DNA from: Leptospiraceae bacterium
GTDB taxonomy: Bacteria; Spirochaetota; Leptospiria; Leptospirales; Leptospiraceae
Direction of reading: 5' to 3'
Length of the DNA stretch: 64,000 bases
Assembly: GCA_022402465.1 (NCBI GenBank)
Contig: JAKRSH010000043.1
Location: 1-64,000 of the forward strand
Every line of letters starts with the position of its first letter. The stretch's first letter is position 1. The position numbers and the translations under genes were made by a program. The notes beneath the pieces were generated by a model. It was not told the origin of the DNA, made no database searches, and saw only the letters and a program-made list of their open reading frames with translations. This document shows positions 9,770 to 18,403 of the stretch, one piece after another.

Positions 9770-9796
9770 TCCTGCAATCATTCAATAATTGCAGGA
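9770..9796 (+). promoter_or_regulatory. Perfect 9-bp hairpin in the leader of the sigma factor gene
   Basis: TCCTGCAAT (9770-9778) and ATTGCAGGA (9788-9796) are exact reverse complements around a 9-nt loop. No T-run follows, so it is a poor intrinsic terminator. It ends 17 nt before the sigma factor ATG and just before the AGAAGG ribosome site at 9801-9806. It could protect or attenuate the downstream transcript, or bind a regulator as DNA. Confidence 0.5.
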
Positions 9797-9813
9797 GAAT
9801 AGAAGGAAAGAAA

Positions 9814-10644
9814 ATGAATACAATAGCAAAACAGCAATTCTTAGATGAACCAACTGATGTTCTACTCATCCAAGAATCTTTACAAGGCAACAAGAAGTCC
9901 TTAGAAAGTTTACTTGCTAGGCACAAGGATTTTATTTACAATCTTTCATTGAGAATGTTTTTAGATCCTGATGATGCTATGGATGCAACACAAGATATCC
10001 TGATTAAAGTAATCACATCATTACAAAGTTTTCAAGGAAAAAGCCAATTTCGCACTTGGCTTTATAGAATTGTAGTGAACCATTTTCTAAATTCAGAAAA
10101 AAGAAAAATGGAGCACTGGATAGATCGTTCCTCAAGTATTTCAGAAATTAAATCGCAAGCAGAAAATGAAGATGAGATACCTGAAGAAACTATAGAAGAA
10201 GTTCGCATCTTATGTTCAACAGCTATGTTGATGTGCCTAAACAGAGAACAAAGATTGCTATATATACTTGGTGAGGTTTTTGAAATTGATCACAATATTG
10301 GAGCAACATTGTTCCAACTTACAAAAGGAAATTATAGAATCAAATTGCATAGGGCTAAGAAAGATTTATTGGAATTTGTATCAGGAAGATGCGGTTTGAT
10401 CAATCCATCGAATTCTTGTCGTTGCAAAAAGAAGACAAAGGCTTTAATCCAAGAAGGTAAAGTAAATTCTAAACAATTAAAATTTAACTCTTCTTATACT
10501 CAAAGCGTACTAAAAATACTCTACCAGCAAAGAATTCCTACGAGTTATAAGATTCAAATAGATATGAAAAATTTATTCCAAGAAAATCCCTACCAAATTA
10601 AAGAAGAATTAGATGATCTATTGGAAAATTTGCTAACTAGTTAA
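9814..10644 (+). CDS. ECF-type RNA polymerase sigma factor with Cys-containing C-terminal extension
   Basis: 276 residues. Region 2 is clear: DPDDAMDATQDILIKV followed by FQGKSQFRTWLYRIVVNHFL. Region 4 is more divergent (NREQRLLYILGEVFEIDHN, then YRIKLHRAKKDL). Beyond it lies CGLINPSNSCRC with Cys193, Cys202 and Cys204, a conserved-looking signature I associate with a subset of ECF factors and which could hold a metal or respond to oxidation. About 70 further residues follow with no known domain. ECF factors direct RNA polymerase to stress or envelope promoters; no anti-sigma factor gene is adjacent, so control may lie in the protein's own tail or in the leader hairpin. The start has AGAAGGAAAG in front. 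Confidence 0.85.
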   Translation: MNTIAKQQFLDEPTDVLLIQESLQGNKKSLESLLARHKDFIYNLSLRMFLDPDDAMDATQDILIKVITSLQSFQGKSQFRTWLYRIVVNHFLNSEKRKMEHWIDRSSSISEIKSQAENEDEIPEETIEEVRILCSTAMLMCLNREQRLLYILGEVFEIDHNIGATLFQLTKGNYRIKLHRAKKDLLEFVSGRCGLINPSNSCRCKKKTKALIQEGKVNSKQLKFNSSYTQSVLKILYQQRIPTSYKIQIDMKNLFQENPYQIKEELDDLLENLLTS

Positions 10645-10731
10645 AAGAACTTTTATCTAATCAAATTGATTTTCTATCAATTGAAAAACATTCAATTACA
10701 AATCAGAAGCTAAAGTATTTGTGACTTTTTA

Positions 10732-10760
10732 TTGACAAAATTGCTCTCAATTTACATTAT
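10732..10760 (+). promoter_or_regulatory. Candidate sigma-70 promoter
   Basis: TTGACA at 10732-10737 and CATTAT at 10755-10760 (4 of 6 matches to TATAAT) are separated by 17 nt. This is the best promoter match in the 250-bp gap after the sigma factor gene and would give a leader of about 140 nt for the DUF5683-like gene. Confidence 0.45.
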
Positions 10761-10908
10761 TTGAAAGAAATCCTTGATTTTTGAAACTTTGCTTAGAAAA
10801 AGTGCTCATAAGAATCCATAAAGAAGCCAAATACAATTGACTTTGGTTTCAAATACGATTTAATGTAAAAAATAAAGTCCTTTATGAAAAATATATTTGA
10901 GAAGCAAT

Positions 10909-11859
10909 ATGAAACAATTTCTTTCTAATTTAGCAATACTTTTTCTTTTCCTATTTCTAACTATAGAAATCTCTGCTGCCAACTCCATTATTTTAAAATC
11001 TGGTAAAACCATAAAAGGGACTGTTATTAACCAAAATGAGAAAGGTCTTACTGTAAAACTCGCAGATGGATCAACACAAACTATAGAAAAATACAAAATT
11101 CTAAAAGTAGTTTATAAAGATGTATCAGAAGAAGAAGAAAAAAAGATTCGTATAGCAGAAGAAAAGAAACTCTCCGAAAAATTAACTAAAGATGAAGAAG
11201 CTCGTAAGAAGAAAGAAGAAGAAGAAGCTAAGAAACAAGCAAAAATTGATGAGAAGAATCGCCTAGAATCAGAGAAAGACAGCCTAGCAAAGAAATCTAA
11301 AGAAGAAGAACTCAGGGAAAAAGCAAGACGAGAAGGAACTAGGAAAGTAACAGATGTTCTCTGGAGATCCGCAGTATTACCTGGTTGGGGCTTCTTTCAC
11401 GCAGATAGAAAAGTAACAGGTGCTGTATATTCAGGACTTTTTACGACCTCCCTCTTGTATGCACTTGCTACTCGAAGCAAGGTAAATAGTGCGAAGAGTG
11501 AATATGAAGATGCATCTCTTTATTATCAAGTTGCTAGACCTGATCCTATTAATTTTTTAACAGCTGATGGTTTCAATTTTGGTTCTTATTATCTGGTTGA
11601 TACGTATGCTACTGAATATGTTAAAGGTAAGAAGAACGACTTTAAAGGTTTATCTAACCGATACAATGGAGCTCTAGGTTTAGCACTAATTGTTTATATA
11701 ACACAGCTGACACATACTTATTTTATGGGTCAAGATTGGGTAGAAGAAGAATTTCTCTCTAATGGCAAAGCAGGATTAAACATAGATTCTAAATGGGAAT
11801 CCGCAGGTATCAATTCCTGGGAATTTAGATCTGATATGGGATATACTTGGAAGTTTTAG
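10909..11859 (+). CDS. Exported protein with coiled coil and DUF5683-like domain
   Basis: 316 residues from the ATG at 10909. A longer frame starts with TTG at 10897, but GAGAAG at 10899-10904 looks like the ribosome site for the ATG, which directly opens a signal peptide (MKQFLSNLAILFLFLFL...ISAA). A small beta-rich segment follows (LKSGKTIKGTVINQNEKGLTV), then a Lys/Glu-rich coiled coil of about 75 residues, and then WRSAVLPGWGFFHADRKVTG, the opening of a DUF5683-like domain with two or three hydrophobic segments. The protein is probably envelope-associated. The function of DUF5683 proteins is not known. It stands alone, in convergent orientation with the lipoprotein gene. Confidence 0.75.
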   Translation: MKQFLSNLAILFLFLFLTIEISAANSIILKSGKTIKGTVINQNEKGLTVKLADGSTQTIEKYKILKVVYKDVSEEEEKKIRIAEEKKLSEKLTKDEEARKKKEEEEAKKQAKIDEKNRLESEKDSLAKKSKEEELREKARREGTRKVTDVLWRSAVLPGWGFFHADRKVTGAVYSGLFTTSLLYALATRSKVNSAKSEYEDASLYYQVARPDPINFLTADGFNFGSYYLVDTYATEYVKGKKNDFKGLSNRYNGALGLALIVYITQLTHTYFMGQDWVEEEFLSNGKAGLNIDSKWESAGINSWEFRSDMGYTWKF

Positions 11860-11921
11860 GTTCTGGTATTTATAATTTTATTTGTTATTATTTTGTAAGA
11901 CTTTTATAAAATTCATAATTG

Positions 11922-12344
11922 TTAATCACCTATATTATAGAGTTCCTTGCAACCTTCAATAGATTGTGAGTCTTCCAATTGTTCACAACTAGCTTTTTCA
12001 ATTCCATGCATACATGATTTAACTTCATTTAGTCGTTCCATTGTAATTTCATTTATCAAAGGATCCTTTTTATCTATAGGCAATACCTTTGCCTCCATTT
12101 GATCCTCTATGCATTTTTCCTGATTGGGAAGAAAAGGCAAGGCTTCTGCTCTTTCTGCTGGAGATAATTGATTCATCTCTTCTTGAATGCAAGCTACAAT
12201 TTTTTCACAAAGTACTTTCGGATACAGAACTCCAAATTTCACAACTTCATCTGGATTCACTTTTTCATTTTTTTTACAATTCAGATGAATGAATAGAAGG
12301 AAGATTAGAATTATTTGATAAATTTTCCAAAAATGGTTTTGCAT
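11922..12344 (-). CDS. Small Cys-rich lipoprotein
   Basis: 140 residues. The signal sequence ends in LFIHLNCKK, a relaxed spirochaetal lipobox with the lipid-bearing Cys at about 23. The mature part carries further Cys residues spaced like helical pairs (LCEKIVACIQ, KCIED, SCMHG, SCEQL, GCKEL), so disulphides are likely. The product should sit in the envelope. The start overlaps the end of murJ by 34 nt; the lipobox position requires this start or one very close. It resembles small lipoprotein families of Leptospira of unknown role; I do not claim a specific family. Confidence 0.75.
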   Translation of the reverse strand: MQNHFWKIYQIILIFLLFIHLNCKKNEKVNPDEVVKFGVLYPKVLCEKIVACIQEEMNQLSPAERAEALPFLPNQEKCIEDQMEAKVLPIDKKDPLINEITMERLNEVKSCMHGIEKASCEQLEDSQSIEGCKELYNIGD

Positions 12345-13894
12345 TCTTCTACTCCAACATAATAAGCAACTACGAAGTACCCTACCATTCCAAAACTCAA
12401 AACGAAGGCAAGTAAAATTCTAGAACTATTCGCATGACCAAAACCAAAACTCTTTAGAGCAATCATCAAATCTAAATAAAAAAAATGATTCAATACATAA
12501 GTCCAGACAATCAAGAAGGTAAGTGGTAGCAAAATTTTTAAAACTTTCGGAATCATATCATTCAGGGGAATATAGACATTATGCCTTTTCATTGAAATGA
12601 AAAGTATGACACTGGTTGCAAGAGAAGAACAAGCTGATGCAAAAGCAATACTACCATGCTTTAAGCTTCCCATCAAACTAAGAGCAATTACCAAACTAAA
12701 AACAAACGTAAATGCCTGAACTCTCAAGGGCGTCTTAGTATCTTGAAAAGCATAGTAACATGATATCATAATTTTATTCAAACTATAAAATGGAATCGCT
12801 AATGCATAGAAGCCCAAAGGAACAATTGTTGTTTCTGTAGCAAGATCATCCCATCTTCCACCAAAATAAATAGAATCTAAAACCAATTTACCCACAGTAA
12901 TTAAGCCTACACTCGCTGGCAGAGTTAGAAATAATGAAAATACAAAGCTGTTACCTATTTCTTTTGGTATTAAATCATGTTCTGCTTTCTTAACCTTAGA
13001 TAGAACGGTAGGCAAGATTGTCGTCGCAAGTGCCACTCCTATAATTCCCGTTGGAAGCTGAACCAATCTTTGAGCATAGTCTAGACTCACTACAGCACCC
13101 AAACCTGGATTGTTGTTTTGAATATAATTTGCGATAAAAATATCAACCAAGAGTCCCAATTGGTAGAAACCCCCACCAAGAACAGCGGGTAACATCAGTT
13201 TGAATATTTTGCGAATTGCAGGATGCTTCCAATTCAGATTCATACTTGGACCGAATCCTTTGTATATCACATAATAAGCTTGCAATAGAAGTTGTAGAAC
13301 ACCTCCTGCAACTACTCCAAAAGAAAGTACGAAAACCTTATCTAGTATTGTTTTGGTAAAAGGGAATAGAACAATAAATACAAAAATATAACTTAAATTT
13401 AATAAAATTGGTGAGAGAGAAGGAATAAAGTAATTCTCATGCGAATTAGAAATTGCCATGAAAATGGAAGAGAGACTCGCAGTCATTATGAGAAAAAATA
13501 GTATAAAAGATAATTCAATTATTAGATTAGAATATTCTGCTGTTCCTCCCACTAAGGCAGGAATAAAGTATGGTGCAGAAATTAAAAAGCCAGCAATGAA
13601 TATACTTAATAAAAAGAATAAAAAAGAAAGAACTGAGCCAGTCATTACCTGAGCTTCTTCCTTGCTTCGATTTTCGTATTCTGCAAATATAGGCATAAAA
13701 GATTGAGAGAGAGTACCTTCAGCTAGAAGATTACGGAACATATTGGGAAGTCTATAAGCAACGGAAAAAGCTGAGGCAACCATTCCAGTCCCAAAGCTAG
13801 TTGCCATAAAATGATCACGAAGTAAGCCCATGACCCTTGAAAGCATAGTATAGAAGGAAAGAGCTATACTCTTCTTGGTACTAGAATTGCTCAC
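12311..13894 (-). CDS. murJ: Lipid II flippase MurJ
   Basis: 527 residues with about 14 hydrophobic segments, the usual MurJ size. The N-terminus has the family signature SRVMGLLRDHFMATSFG and then RLPNMFRNLLAEGTLSQSF. MurJ moves lipid II across the inner membrane for peptidoglycan synthesis and is essential in most bacteria. The start codon overlaps the stop of the STAS gene in a 4-nt ATGA arrangement, so the two are translationally coupled. It is the fourth gene of a minus-strand run beginning with lipB, and the lipoprotein gene overlaps its 3' end. Confidence 0.95.
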   Translation of the reverse strand: MSNSSTKKSIALSFYTMLSRVMGLLRDHFMATSFGTGMVASAFSVAYRLPNMFRNLLAEGTLSQSFMPIFAEYENRSKEEAQVMTGSVLSFLFFLLSIFIAGFLISAPYFIPALVGGTAEYSNLIIELSFILFFLIMTASLSSIFMAISNSHENYFIPSLSPILLNLSYIFVFIVLFPFTKTILDKVFVLSFGVVAGGVLQLLLQAYYVIYKGFGPSMNLNWKHPAIRKIFKLMLPAVLGGGFYQLGLLVDIFIANYIQNNNPGLGAVVSLDYAQRLVQLPTGIIGVALATTILPTVLSKVKKAEHDLIPKEIGNSFVFSLFLTLPASVGLITVGKLVLDSIYFGGRWDDLATETTIVPLGFYALAIPFYSLNKIMISCYYAFQDTKTPLRVQAFTFVFSLVIALSLMGSLKHGSIAFASACSSLATSVILFISMKRHNVYIPLNDMIPKVLKILLPLTFLIVWTYVLNHFFYLDLMIALKSFGFGHANSSRILLAFVLSFGMVGYFVVAYYVGVEECKTIFGKFIK

Positions 13895-14901
13895 AAAAGT
13901 TTTTCTAAGAAAGAGGTAGAGCCATTTTCGTTGAAAGTAAATTCAACTAGACAAGCAGGGCATTTGTATTTTCCAAAATCTCTGACTCTAAGTCTTGTTC
14001 CACATGCCTCGCAAAATACCAATTCAGATTTATCTTCAAGATTTGATTTAGTACTAGGATGTTCATTTTTATTGGATGAGGTAGTTTCTGGATGGTGCAA
14101 TCTATTAGCCTCAGAAGATTCCCCACTAGAACGAATGTTAGAAGGAATTGCGGAAAGAATTCTATTGATTCCTTCATTCACTTCCCATTTTAATTCTTTA
14201 CTGAGTTGAGACTTCATCTCTTGGATTTTTCCTTCCAAGGGATCTAACATACTGGGAGAATCTGAACTAATATTTTGCTCTTCAATTGGTTCCAGACTAG
14301 ATATTTTTTCAGATGAGATTTGACTCGCTTTTTGCCAAGAAGATAAAGGGCTTGGAGCATCTATCTTCCATTTTTGGCTTTTTACCAAGGAAGAAGTTCT
14401 TTCGTTTTCTGAACTGTCGAAAGAAGTAGAAGACCTTATTTTGGAAGATGGTTTTGCATGTCCCTTATAGTAGAACTGAATTTGATTTGCTTGTTTCGTT
14501 TTTCTCTCTAATGGATTAGCTAACTCTTGCTTAATTTTAGTTTGAGAATGGTAAAGTGGCAGTCTTGCAAGATAGCTCTTGGCTTCTTCAAGATTATTAT
14601 AAATTTTCAAACGATTCTCAAGACCAAATAAGCGAAGCAATTTTGTAACCTCTAGATTCATCTGGGTCAAGATATAGACTATTTTAGAATTGGATTTCAT
14701 CTTTACGGAAAGCCTAAGTAAGAAGGAAATTCCACCAGAGGAAAGAGATTCTAAGTGGGAACAATCCAATAGAAATTTCTGGTAACCTGCCGAAATTCTA
14801 GTTTCTAGATACTCTTCTAAATCTCTAGAATTGGAAGTATCTAGTATTCCTTTTAGATAGACGATCAAACTACTTTCTGATTCTAAGGCTCTAACTTCCA
14901 T
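13891..14901 (-). CDS. STAS domain protein with C-terminal zinc ribbon
   Basis: 336 residues. Residues 1-110 form a STAS (anti-sigma antagonist) domain: the segment LDCSHLESLSSGGISFLLRL matches the phospho-acceptor loop, with SSG in place of the usual DSSG. A long Ser/Lys-rich, probably disordered linker follows, and the C-terminus holds CEAC...CPAC, a four-Cys zinc ribbon. STAS antagonists work in partner-switching with kinases and SpoIIE phosphatases. The gene overlaps the sensor gene upstream by 11 nt and murJ downstream by 4 nt. The large phosphatase protein at 3.4-9.0 kb is a conceivable partner, but nothing in the sequence proves it. Confidence 0.8.
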   Translation of the reverse strand: MEVRALESESSLIVYLKGILDTSNSRDLEEYLETRISAGYQKFLLDCSHLESLSSGGISFLLRLSVKMKSNSKIVYILTQMNLEVTKLLRLFGLENRLKIYNNLEEAKSYLARLPLYHSQTKIKQELANPLERKTKQANQIQFYYKGHAKPSSKIRSSTSFDSSENERTSSLVKSQKWKIDAPSPLSSWQKASQISSEKISSLEPIEEQNISSDSPSMLDPLEGKIQEMKSQLSKELKWEVNEGINRILSAIPSNIRSSGESSEANRLHHPETTSSNKNEHPSTKSNLEDKSELVFCEACGTRLRVRDFGKYKCPACLVEFTFNENGSTSFLEKLL

Positions 14902-15922
14902 TTTTTCCTAAGTAGATTGCATCTACAACCTTTCGTTTTGTAAGTATGGGTTCTTCTTCATCTCTTGCATCCAATGATATATCTCGCGATTCTCCTAGCT
15001 TCTCAACTAGAATAGATGGTTCTGGTGTTAATGAGGATTCTTTAATAGGAACTTCTTTACTTTCTGGCTTATTTTGGCTCTCTTTATGAGTCAATTCTTC
15101 TTTGACAATAATTTTCTCTATCAAAGGAGGATTCTCTGATTCTTCAGGAATATGTTTTTTCTTAATATCAGAATTTCGTCTATTAAAGATGGATACGATT
15201 ACAAATAGTATAATCAGTGCTAGACTAATTACAAAGGCTAAGATGGCATAGGTTCTCAACATCCAGAGAAAAATGTCTTTTTGTTTATCAAGAAATAAAG
15301 AAATATTTCCTCTGCTATAAATTAAATGAATACTACCAACTACATCTAATTTGGTTTCATGGTATACAGCAACAGACACCATTCCTTTTTGTTCTTTGGC
15401 TTCAGGGAAGAATTTATAAACAAGAATCTCCAACTGATTGACCATCCAGTTTGAAGTCTGTCTAGGTTGAAGAATTTCGGGAAGGATGACTGGCTCTGGG
15501 TATTGCCACTTTCTCATACGCAAGGCACTTTCATACAAATTGGATTTGTATTTATCATCAGATTTGCGGTCTTTAAGTGCTAATGGATTTTCTACTCCAT
15601 CTGAATTAGCAAGTACTATGCCTTCTGGATTTAGCAGAACTATCTCTAAGATGCGAAATTCATCGGGATCTTTTTCCGTTACTGATTTCAATCTTGCAAA
15701 AGTTTTCTGAAGGTCCGAATATCCCTTAGCATTCATTCGAACTTCCGATGCCTTAGCAAGAGAAACTACAGTGTCTCGAGCGCGATTGTCTGAGGCAATT
15801 TTTATAAACTGAAAGGATGAGGTAGAAGATTCTAAGAAAGACCAGGTCACAGCTGAAATAGCTACAGCTTCGCCTAATAGTAATAATAAAATAGAAAATG
15901 CTATAGTTCGGAAGTAAAACAA
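14891..15922 (-). CDS. Two-TM membrane sensor-like protein without output domain
   Basis: 343 residues. One membrane segment at about 6-25, a periplasmic region of about 195 residues, and a second at about 222-246. The periplasmic part (ILEIVLLNPEGIVLANSDG, then GMVSVAVYHETKLDVVGSIHLIY) resembles Cache/PAS-like extracytoplasmic sensor domains. The cytoplasmic tail is Glu/Lys/Pro-rich and contains no HAMP, kinase, GGDEF or chemoreceptor domain that I can see. Its overlap with the STAS gene suggests the two proteins act together, with STAS as the missing output. lipB ends 9 nt upstream. No known family name is claimed. Confidence 0.7.
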   Translation of the reverse strand: MFYFRTIAFSILLLLLGEAVAISAVTWSFLESSTSSFQFIKIASDNRARDTVVSLAKASEVRMNAKGYSDLQKTFARLKSVTEKDPDEFRILEIVLLNPEGIVLANSDGVENPLALKDRKSDDKYKSNLYESALRMRKWQYPEPVILPEILQPRQTSNWMVNQLEILVYKFFPEAKEQKGMVSVAVYHETKLDVVGSIHLIYSRGNISLFLDKQKDIFLWMLRTYAILAFVISLALIILFVIVSIFNRRNSDIKKKHIPEESENPPLIEKIIVKEELTHKESQNKPESKEVPIKESSLTPEPSILVEKLGESRDISLDARDEEEPILTKRKVVDAIYLGKNGS

Positions 15923-15931
15923 AGTATTCCC

Positions 15932-16600
15932 TCATTTAATCCATCGGACTTTATTGGAAATAGGAGAAGGATATTTTTTTATTAAAAAATTCATCCAAGC
16001 TTCAGAAAAGTGGTCTATAAATTTTTGTCTTAAACTTGGATCTGCACCTAGCATAGAGATACTTTTCATGTTTTCAGACTTTTGGCCACAAGGATTGATA
16101 AATTGAAACACTGAACATTGATTAGAGAGATTGAGTGCGAAACCAAAACTGGTAAAAAATTGCTTAAAATAGATTCCTAGGCTTACAATCTTCCACTCAG
16201 GTTGGGATTTGAGATAGAGCCCAGGGTTTTCTTTGTCCATGATCAATGCAAGTCCCCAAATCTCATAAACAGAAACAATGAGCATCTCTTGCATTTCTCT
16301 TAGAAAATTCCCTATACTGAGATTTCTCGCTGCTAAATCTAAGTGGAAGTAAACCACCAATTGCCCCAATTCATGAGCAGTGAAGTCACCTCCTCTTTGG
16401 ATTTCATAAAAATGAATCCCTTTTTCTTGTAAAAAGCCAGGATTTACCAATAAATTTGTGGAAATTGCCGTACTACCACTTGTGATAGTAGCCTCATGTT
16501 CCAAGAAAAGTGTGGATTCACGCTTTTTTTTTCGTGACGTATCTTGGAATTTTATATAGTCTAAATAGGATACGGGTTTGGTAAATTGGTGAAAAATCAT
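15932..16600 (-). CDS. lipB: Octanoyltransferase LipB
   Basis: 222 residues, usual length. LipB moves octanoate from acyl carrier protein to lipoyl domains of 2-oxoacid dehydrogenases and the glycine cleavage system. The substrate-binding loop RGGDFTAHELGQ is present with His76, the acid/base Lys137 sits in WKIVSLGI and the acyl-accepting Cys171 in INPCGQ, matching the spacing of the E. coli Lys135/Cys169 pair. In most LipB proteins the loop reads THGPGQ; here the Gly and Pro after His are Glu and Leu, a notable substitution. It heads the minus-strand run to murJ and shares a 57-bp divergent gap with panD. A lipoate ligase gene lies at 44.2 kb. Confidence 0.9.
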   Translation of the reverse strand: MIFHQFTKPVSYLDYIKFQDTSRKKKRESTLFLEHEATITSGSTAISTNLLVNPGFLQEKGIHFYEIQRGGDFTAHELGQLVVYFHLDLAARNLSIGNFLREMQEMLIVSVYEIWGLALIMDKENPGLYLKSQPEWKIVSLGIYFKQFFTSFGFALNLSNQCSVFQFINPCGQKSENMKSISMLGADPSLRQKFIDHFSEAWMNFLIKKYPSPISNKVRWIK

Positions 16601-16657
16601 GTTTCTGAAAAATATCCCTTGAGCCTAGAAGACACCGTAGTTTTTGGTACAAATTAG

Positions 16658-17011
16658 ATGTTGATCACAATCTGCAAAGGCAAAATCCACCGCGCTACTG
16701 TAACTGAAGCCGATTTAAATTACGAAGGCAGTCTGACCATAGATATGGATTTAGTTGACGCTGCTGGGATGATTCCCTATGAAAAAGTACAAGTTGTTAA
16801 TGTCAACAATGGTTCCCGCTTTGAGACCTATATCATCGAAGGGAAGCGTGGTTCTGGAACAATTTGTCTCAATGGTGCCTGCGCAAGGCTTGGAATGAAG
16901 GGCGACAAAGTGATCATCATCACCTATGCCCAAGTGGAAGAATCACAGATTCCACCTTCCTACCAACCAAAAGTAGTACATGTGGATGATAAAAACTCTA
17001 AGACGAACTAA
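16658..17011 (+). CDS. panD: Aspartate 1-decarboxylase
   Basis: 117 residues, typical. The pyruvoyl enzyme makes beta-alanine for pantothenate and coenzyme A. The self-cleavage site Gly24-Ser25 lies in NYEGSLTID, and the active-site segments [14 protein letters not shown] and LNGACARLG follow. The proenzyme should split into a small beta and a larger alpha chain with an N-terminal pyruvoyl group. It is divergent from lipB, and the 57-bp gap must hold both promoters. No strong ribosome site is visible before the ATG. Confidence 0.95.
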   Translation: MLITICKGKIHRATVTEADLNYEGSLTIDMDLVDAAGMIPYEKVQVVNVNNGSRFETYIIEGKRGSGTICLNGACARLGMKGDKVIIITYAQVEESQIPPSYQPKVVHVDDKNSKTN

Positions 17012-17091
17012 AAGTTTTTTCCAAAGAAAGCCTAATCTTTCCCAACTTAAATCACGATAAGTAATAATAAGACCAACTCGGGATTGCAACT

Positions 17092-17958
17092 ATGAAGAAG
17101 ATACTCATCCTTTTAACCTCTATCTTATTTTCCCTGCCTTATTCACAGGATTCTTGGGCTCAGAACCAAGCTGGAGCGGAAGGAACAGGACAAAATACAG
17201 CCTCTGTGAACAATAAAGAGCCGTATTATCCACTCGCTTACTACGATCCAAGGCTAAGACTCAAGAAAGTTTCCTTCGTAAGAAGACACGCGGATACTGG
17301 GAAAGGCGAACTTCTGGATGTTCAAATTGAACTCGAATCGAGAACCAATAAGCCTCATAATTATAGCATTTATGTTATAGCCGTAAATGAAAGAGATGCC
17401 CAGAATGATGATGAAAGAAAATTAGTTCCCTATCCTTCTTGGAGACCTTGGAATCCTCAGGCTGATAAAAGAATCGTAACTTTTTCTAACATAATGCCTG
17501 TTAATGTAGAGCCTAAAGAAATTTGGGGAGAAGAGGCATACAATAAAAAGCAGGCTGAAGTGGATAAAATGATTCTTAGGGGTTTTGAAGCTGAAATGGG
17601 CGAACCCAATTTTGATGAATACATGAGATATCTTACTGAAAATCCTGCAAAAGCTCTTCCTTTTACCTTATACGGTGAAGAGGGACCTGCTAAGGACAAA
17701 ATCCTAGTTCACAATTATACAAACCAGACCCCTGAAGAAAAGAAAGCATTTCGCCATGAAACTCTAAAGGATCATTCTTATACCTTGTACAGCAATAAGT
17801 ACCAATCTACCATCATTACCCACCACTATACTCAATATAGACCGAATTTTAAAACATTCAATAAGGTTGGTATTTTGATCTTTGATCCCAACAAAGAAAA
17901 GAATAATCTTTTAGTTCGAAGAATCATAGATGTGGGCGATTTAAAAATGACTTACTAA
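17092..17958 (+). CDS. Exported hypothetical protein
   Basis: 288 residues with a clear signal peptide (MKKILILLTSILFSLPYSQ, cleavage near SWAQ). The mature protein starts with a low-complexity stretch and then a Tyr-rich, mostly beta sequence; YYPLAYYDPRLRLKKVSFVRR and YSIYVIAVNERDAQ are its most distinctive parts. No domain was recognised. It is expected in the periplasm or outer membrane. A strong intrinsic terminator at 18026-18050 closes the unit. Confidence 0.75.
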   Translation: MKKILILLTSILFSLPYSQDSWAQNQAGAEGTGQNTASVNNKEPYYPLAYYDPRLRLKKVSFVRRHADTGKGELLDVQIELESRTNKPHNYSIYVIAVNERDAQNDDERKLVPYPSWRPWNPQADKRIVTFSNIMPVNVEPKEIWGEEAYNKKQAEVDKMILRGFEAEMGEPNFDEYMRYLTENPAKALPFTLYGEEGPAKDKILVHNYTNQTPEEKKAFRHETLKDHSYTLYSNKYQSTIITHHYTQYRPNFKTFNKVGILIFDPNKEKNNLLVRRIIDVGDLKMTY

Positions 17959-18025
17959 TACAAAGTTCAAATTTTCTTAGCTCTCCCCTTGCTGAGAGTT
18001 TTGAGAGTTTAAGAATATTTTCAAG

Positions 18026-18050
18026 AAAGCACCCTAGTGGTGCTTTTTTA
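18026..18050 (+). terminator. Rho-independent terminator
   Basis: AAAGCACC (18026-18033) pairs exactly with GGTGCTTT (18039-18046) around a 5-nt loop, and the T-run extends to 18049. It follows the exported hypothetical gene by 67 nt. Confidence 0.85.
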
Positions 18051-18066
18051 TTTTCTGAATTGCTTG

Positions 18067-18297
18067 TTATTCGGAGGCTTTAGGATAGGAAAGAGGCAAT
18101 TCTTTTTCGAGACGAGTTCTCCACTCCCAAGGTGAAATATTCAACTGAACCCAGCCTGTTCCATGATCCCAAGTGGTTTCCTTGAGCAACTCTTCCATCA
18201 AGGCTGAATTCATATAGCGATAGGATTCCATAATATCTAAGAGATCCCTCTTTTGTGGCAGAACAAAATACGCGGAATTTTTAGCATGGTTCGGCAT
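18067..18297 (-). CDS. Small hypothetical protein
   Basis: 76 residues, Trp-rich near the end (TTWDHGTGWVQLNISPWEW) with a helical acidic first half. The composition is unlike random AT-rich frames, which supports a real gene, but the ribosome site is weak and no family is recognised. It is convergent with the exported hypothetical gene and ends just past that gene's terminator. Confidence 0.5.
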   Translation of the reverse strand: MPNHAKNSAYFVLPQKRDLLDIMESYRYMNSALMEELLKETTWDHGTGWVQLNISPWEWRTRLEKELPLSYPKASE

Positions 18298-18403
18298 ATA
18301 TTTCAGTCTTGGCTTAGATTCATGTTGCGTCTATCTTTTTCTATAAAAAGTACTTGCCATTCCCTGAAAATGAAGTGCAATAGGAGGAAATTAGGAGAAT
18401 TTT

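Noticed and set aside
10897-10908. TTG start of the DUF5683-like gene
   Set aside because: The GAGAAG ribosome site fits the ATG at 10909, which directly opens a signal peptide.
18301-18403. Promoter before the 64-residue gene
   Set aside because: TATAAA at 18342-18347 has no -35 match at proper spacing.
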